A DNA stretch of 7,504 nucleotides from an uncultured Lysobacteraceae bacterium (GTDB taxonomy: Bacteria; Pseudomonadota; Gammaproteobacteria; Xanthomonadales; Xanthomonadaceae), in the NCBI GenBank assembly GCA_946482565.1, contig CAMLSB010000090.1, positions 1 to 7,504 on the forward strand. Reading direction: 5' to 3'. Position numbers and translations under genes: made by a program. Positions 6,064-7,504 of the stretch are shown here, piece by piece; positions within the stretch are counted from its first letter, which is position 1; each line of letters begins with the position of its first letter. Below the pieces are notes generated by a model that worked only from the letters and a program-made list of their open reading frames with translations, was not told the origin of the DNA and did not search any database.

Positions 6064-7005
6064 ATGGACCGCATCCCGCTGCTGATCGACACGGACCCGG
6101 GCGTCGACGACGCGCTCGCCCTGCTCATGGCCTTCGCCGACACGCGCCACGACGTCGTCGGCCTGACCATCGCCGCCGGCAACGTCGGCCTCGCGCACAC
6201 CGTCGCCAACGCGCTGAAGCTTTGCGAGGTCGTCGGCCGCAACGACGTGCCGGTGTTCCCCGGCTGCGCCGAGCCCCTGCTGCATGCCGCGGAAGATGCG
6301 TCGTACGTGCATGGCCGCGACGGCTTCGGCGACACCGGCTACGCGCCGGCCGCGCGCGCGGCGGAGGGCGAACACGCGGCGCTGGCGATCCTGCGCCTCT
6401 CGCACGAGCACGCCGGCAAGCTGTTGCTGGTCGCGCTCGGGCCGCTGACCAACGTGGCGCTGGCGCTCAAGCTCGATCCGACGCTGCCGCAACGCATCGC
6501 GCGCTGCGTGGTGATGGGCGGCGCGGTCACCGGGCACGGCAACGTGACCCCGAGCGCCGAGTTCAACGCCTGGTTCGACCCGGAGGCGGCCGACATCGTG
6601 TTCTCCGCGTTCCCGCGGATCGAACTGGCCGACTGGGAAGCGGTGGTCCGGCACGGCCTGGACCAGGCGCAGGCGGCCGGCTGGATGCGCGACGCGGGCA
6701 CGCCGCGTGCCGCGTTCTACGAAGCGATCTCGCGCCACACCCGCGAATGGTCGCAGGACCGTCGCGGCGACCACTGGCATTGCGCCGATGCCCTGGCGAT
6801 GGCCCTGGCCCTGGCGCCGGAGGGCGCCGCGCCGCTGCTGGAGCGCCCGCTGGCCATGGAGCTGGCCTACGGCCTGTGCCGGGGCGCGACGATCGTGGAC
6901 TGGGACCGGCGCCAGCCAGGCCGGCGGGACAACGCCGCCATCCTGATGGACTACGACCAGGCCCGGTTCGAAGCCCTGGTCCGCGGGGCGCTGGCAGCCG
7001 CCTGA
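6064..7005 (+). CDS. Inosine-uridine preferring nucleoside hydrolase (IunH/RihA-C family)
   Basis: Enzymes of this family cleave the N-glycosidic bond of ribonucleosides to ribose and base for salvage, using bound calcium. The 313 residues fit the family's 300-340. The N-terminal calcium motif DTDPGVDD is at 9-16 (Asp11, Asp15, Asp16), with Asn40 in IAAGN, HGRDGFGD at 83-90, LGPLTNVAL, MGGAVTGHGNVTPSAEFN at 151-168 (Asn160, Glu166, Asn168 line the ribose pocket in characterised members) and DPEAA. Asp242 in HCADALA should be the last metal ligand. The His just before it in protozoal enzymes is Ala241 here, while His239 and His83 are present, a pattern closer to RihB-type active sites. Substrate preference cannot be assigned. 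I chose ATG 6064, which puts the metal motif at the normal distance from the N-terminus. TTG 6022 would add 14 unlikely residues. Confidence 0.93.
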   Translation: MDRIPLLIDTDPGVDDALALLMAFADTRHDVVGLTIAAGNVGLAHTVANALKLCEVVGRNDVPVFPGCAEPLLHAAEDASYVHGRDGFGDTGYAPAARAAEGEHAALAILRLSHEHAGKLLLVALGPLTNVALALKLDPTLPQRIARCVVMGGAVTGHGNVTPSAEFNAWFDPEAADIVFSAFPRIELADWEAVVRHGLDQAQAAGWMRDAGTPRAAFYEAISRHTREWSQDRRGDHWHCADALAMALALAPEGAAPLLERPLAMELAYGLCRGATIVDWDRRQPGRRDNAAILMDYDQARFEALVRGALAAA

Positions 7006-7022
7006 ACGACGCGCCGGATGGC

Positions 7023-7052
7023 TTGCGCCGGACGGGGCGAGGCGGCTAAAAT
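7023..7052 (+). promoter_or_regulatory. Sigma70-like promoter for rpmE2
   Basis: TTGCGC (7023-7028) and TAAAAT (7047-7052) are 18 bases apart in the 81-base gap after the nucleoside hydrolase. The -10 box matches the consensus at 5 of 6 positions and stands out in GC-rich surroundings. Transcription would begin near 7059, leaving a leader of about 28 bases. No clear Shine-Dalgarno sequence precedes the ATG at 7087. I see no obvious palindromic Zur-type operator, although C-minus L31 genes are zinc-regulated in some bacteria. Confidence 0.6.
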
Positions 7053-7086
7053 ACGCAGCTTACTCCGCTGAACGTGCCGATTTGCC

Positions 7087-7251
7087 ATGAAGGCCGACAT
7101 CCATCCCCAGTACCGCGAAGTCGTCTTCCAGGACGTCACTTCCGACTTCAAGTTCCTCACCCGCTCGACCATGGCCTCCAAGGAGACCGTGAAGTGGGAG
7201 GACGGCAACGAGTACCCGCTGATCAAGGTCGACATCTCGTCGGCGACGCAC
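7087..7251 (+). pseudogene. rpmE2: 50S ribosomal protein L31 type B, 5' part only, broken at a junction
   Basis: Residues 1-55 ([18 protein letters not shown], then [24 protein letters not shown]) are typical of type B L31. They lack the CxxC zinc motif of the type A paralogue, so this would be the zinc-independent version that binds the large ribosomal subunit and can replace the zinc-bound form under zinc limitation. The family normally continues HPFYTGK and ends near residue 80 with a basic tail. Here the sequence changes after His55 to [17 protein letters not shown], with no L31 likeness, and the frame stays open to the end of the window. The change coincides with the truncation of a minus-strand gene, so the cause is a DNA junction rather than a frameshift. 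Whether the break exists in the living genome is unknown. Confidence 0.85.
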
Positions 7252-7252
7252 G
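7236..7252. other. Junction between two unrelated truncated genes
   Basis: Left of about 7251 the plus strand reads as rpmE2; right of it the minus strand reads as the start of a secreted protein. The bases 7236-7248 suit both genes: ISSAT of L31 on the plus strand and VADE of the secreted protein on the minus strand. The crossover is therefore within or at the edge of a stretch of apparent microhomology, most likely at 7249-7252. It may be a rearrangement breakpoint or an assembly or amplification chimera. Confidence 0.7.
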
Positions 7253-7379
7253 GATCGTCGGTCGCGAGCGTTGCCGGAAAAAACCGCTTTCCGGCGAACC
7301 CGTGCGCCGAGACCGGTTCGGGCGCAACGAGACTTGAAGCTGCGGCCAGCACTGCCAGCAATGGTACTTTGATTGTCAT
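7251..7379 (-). CDS. Secreted protein of unknown function, N-terminal 43-48 residues, truncated
   Basis: Reading leftward from ATG at 7379, the product starts [17 protein letters not shown], with a short positive N-region, a hydrophobic core and a cleavage-like VSA-HG site after residue 25: a standard Sec signal peptide. The mature start [18 protein letters not shown] resembles a family of uncharacterised exported proteobacterial proteins that, as I recall, continue FVADELSLPT. Here the frame reads CVADE and then runs into antisense rpmE2, so only the N-terminus survives. The open frame extends upstream to 7496, but that part is Ser/Ala/Pro-rich filler and I do not include it. No strong ribosome binding site is visible. 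Codon use is less GC-biased than in its neighbours. The mature function is unknown to me. Confidence 0.6.
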
Positions 7380-7504
7380 CGACAGAGCGGAACGCCCCGT
7401 CGAGAGAGCAGATTGCGGGCGAGCAGGCGGCGAACTCGACGGTTCGCTCCACCTCGCGCAGGACAATGATGCAAATGATGCTGACAATGAAGTCATCGCA
7501 GAAC
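7380..7504. other. Presumed upstream region of the minus-strand secreted-protein gene
   Basis: No gene is recognised in these 125 bases. The last 60 are about 52% G+C, well below the rest of the window, as expected for a promoter or noncoding leader. They hold two copies of AATGATGC (7465-7472, 7474-7481) and two copies of GACAATGA (7462-7469, 7483-7490) spaced 21 bases apart. No convincing -35/-10 pair is seen on the minus strand. The rpmE2 frame remains open through this stretch by chance. Confidence 0.4.

Noticed and set aside
7271..7295. Inverted repeat GCCGGAAA...TTTCCGGC with adjacent A run, like a terminator
   Set aside because: It falls inside the coding sequence for FAGKRFFPA of the minus-strand secreted protein, and the A/T run is in the loop rather than after the stem.
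7252..7504. A novel C-terminal extension of L31, since the rpmE2 frame stays open to the end
   Set aside because: The extension has no L31 character and is antisense to a convincing signal peptide and mature N-terminus. An open frame of about 84 codons is unremarkable in this DNA.

Overview
The window is about 70% G+C and carries a compact set of plus-strand housekeeping genes in the order yicC (last codons) - gmk - rpoZ - spoT - ridA - recG - nucleoside hydrolase - rpmE2 (broken). Protein wording such as the Gmk segment WKGTARQSVEPQL, the type B L31 start [10 protein letters not shown] and the gene order point to a gammaproteobacterium of the Xanthomonadaceae/Lysobacteraceae (Lysobacter, Luteimonas or a relative). 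This placement is recalled from family knowledge, not from a search.

Bases 1-1058: the end of a YicC-type ribonuclease gene overlaps gmk by ATGA. A 93-base gap with a plausible sigma70 promoter then leads to rpoZ. Bases 1059-1238 are noncoding. They hold a GC-rich hairpin that probably ends rpoZ transcription, flanked by two 34-base inverted arms built of GGGGAAN heptads, each able in principle to form a G-quadruplex on opposite strands. Bases 1239-5980: spoT, ridA and recG are tightly spaced (9 and about 38 bases) and probably co-transcribed. Bases 6064-7005 encode an inosine-uridine type nucleoside hydrolase, 83 bases after recG.

The genes fit a nucleotide/stringent-response neighbourhood. 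Gmk makes GDP, the precursor of GTP and (p)ppGpp. Omega forms part of a ppGpp site on RNA polymerase. SpoT makes and degrades (p)ppGpp. RidA removes reactive enamines/imines, RecG remodels stalled forks, and the hydrolase salvages nucleosides.

The right end is abnormal. A good promoter drives a type B L31 gene (rpmE2) that reads normally for 55 residues and then stops resembling L31 at about base 7251. From the other side, on the minus strand, a different gene begins (7379 leftward) with a clear signal peptide and mature start [18 protein letters not shown], and it loses coherence at the same point. Two genes are thus joined tail to tail, both truncated, within a short stretch that fits both. 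This is either a genomic rearrangement or an assembly/amplification chimera. Composition drops to about 60% G+C beyond it.

I found no CRISPR array, tRNA, rRNA, transposase, phage gene or convincing new multi-gene system. The points of interest are the junction, the heptad inverted repeat around the rpoZ terminator, and a few substitutions at normally conserved active-site positions.
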